From contig NZ_JAJVCN010000002.1 of the NCBI RefSeq assembly GCF_021390435.2, forward strand, positions 2,728,001 through 2,792,000: 64,000 nt of DNA, written 5' to 3'; not shown here. Source of the stretch: Kibdelosporangium philippinense. Lineage in GTDB: Bacteria > Actinomycetota > Actinomycetes > Mycobacteriales > Pseudonocardiaceae. Below: more notes on the stretch, generated by a model, which worked only from the letters and a program-made list of their open reading frames with translations, did not search any database and was not told the DNA's origin. Positions within the stretch are counted from its first letter, which is position 1.

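Overview
The window is high-GC, actinobacterial accessory DNA. The proline- and arginine-rich coding style, frequent GTG starts, WXG100/YbaB small genes and CpnT-like giant proteins all fit a Pseudonocardiales-type actinomycete; the genus cannot be fixed from the sequence. Almost nothing looks like housekeeping sequence. The window holds (a) two paralogous type VII-secretion-style loci encoding giant multidomain proteins and (b) a dense, nested graveyard of mobile elements between and around them.

Layout. 1-4037: an IS5-family element running off the left edge, an IS1380 element, a fragment of a DrrA-type ABC ATPase, the 5' end of a group II intron, and a frameshifted IS701 transposase. 4134-13667: locus 1, with a truncated WXG100-like gene, a YbaB/EbfC-like gene, a WXG100-like gene with a 20-glycine tract, and a 2,645-residue protein. 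That protein has a CpnT-like N terminus, a His/Cys module, five near-identical 98-99-residue repeats and an OTU-type cysteine protease domain. 13744-21600: IS256, an IS3 element with another IS inside it, IS630, a short chromosomal remnant (GNAT acetyltransferase and two broken genes), IS3 orfB and the 3' half of a group II intron. 21710-33190: a broken tyrosine-recombinase pair, then an IS21 element whose istA is split by a large-serine-recombinase element. The recombinase of that element is in turn split by a complete recombinase-in-trio (RIT) element with perfect 75-bp terminal repeats. A 5'-truncated IS1380 follows.

33492-64000: locus 2. Its YbaB-like and WXG100-like partner genes have decayed, but the giant gene is open from 34505 to the right edge (at least 9,832 codons) without a stop or frame change. 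It begins with the same CpnT-like N terminus as locus 1, nearly identical in DNA. It then carries a long Gly/Pro/Ser linker, an OmpA-like domain, an ADP-ribosyltransferase-like domain, a HipA/PI3K-like kinase domain, a complete prolyl oligopeptidase, and 18 copies of a module with an H-G...A/V-C pattern.

How the genes may work together. I infer that the YbaB-like and WXG100-like proteins help express, chaperone or secrete the giant proteins, which would be exported effectors in the sense of CpnT or polymorphic toxins: a common trafficking N terminus with divergent enzymatic payloads. The repeated module fits the His-Gly...Ala-Cys signature of clan CD (caspase-like) peptidases, which would make locus 2 a chain of protease-like units around several other enzymes. 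The pattern and the intact frame are seen directly; secretion and catalysis are inference.
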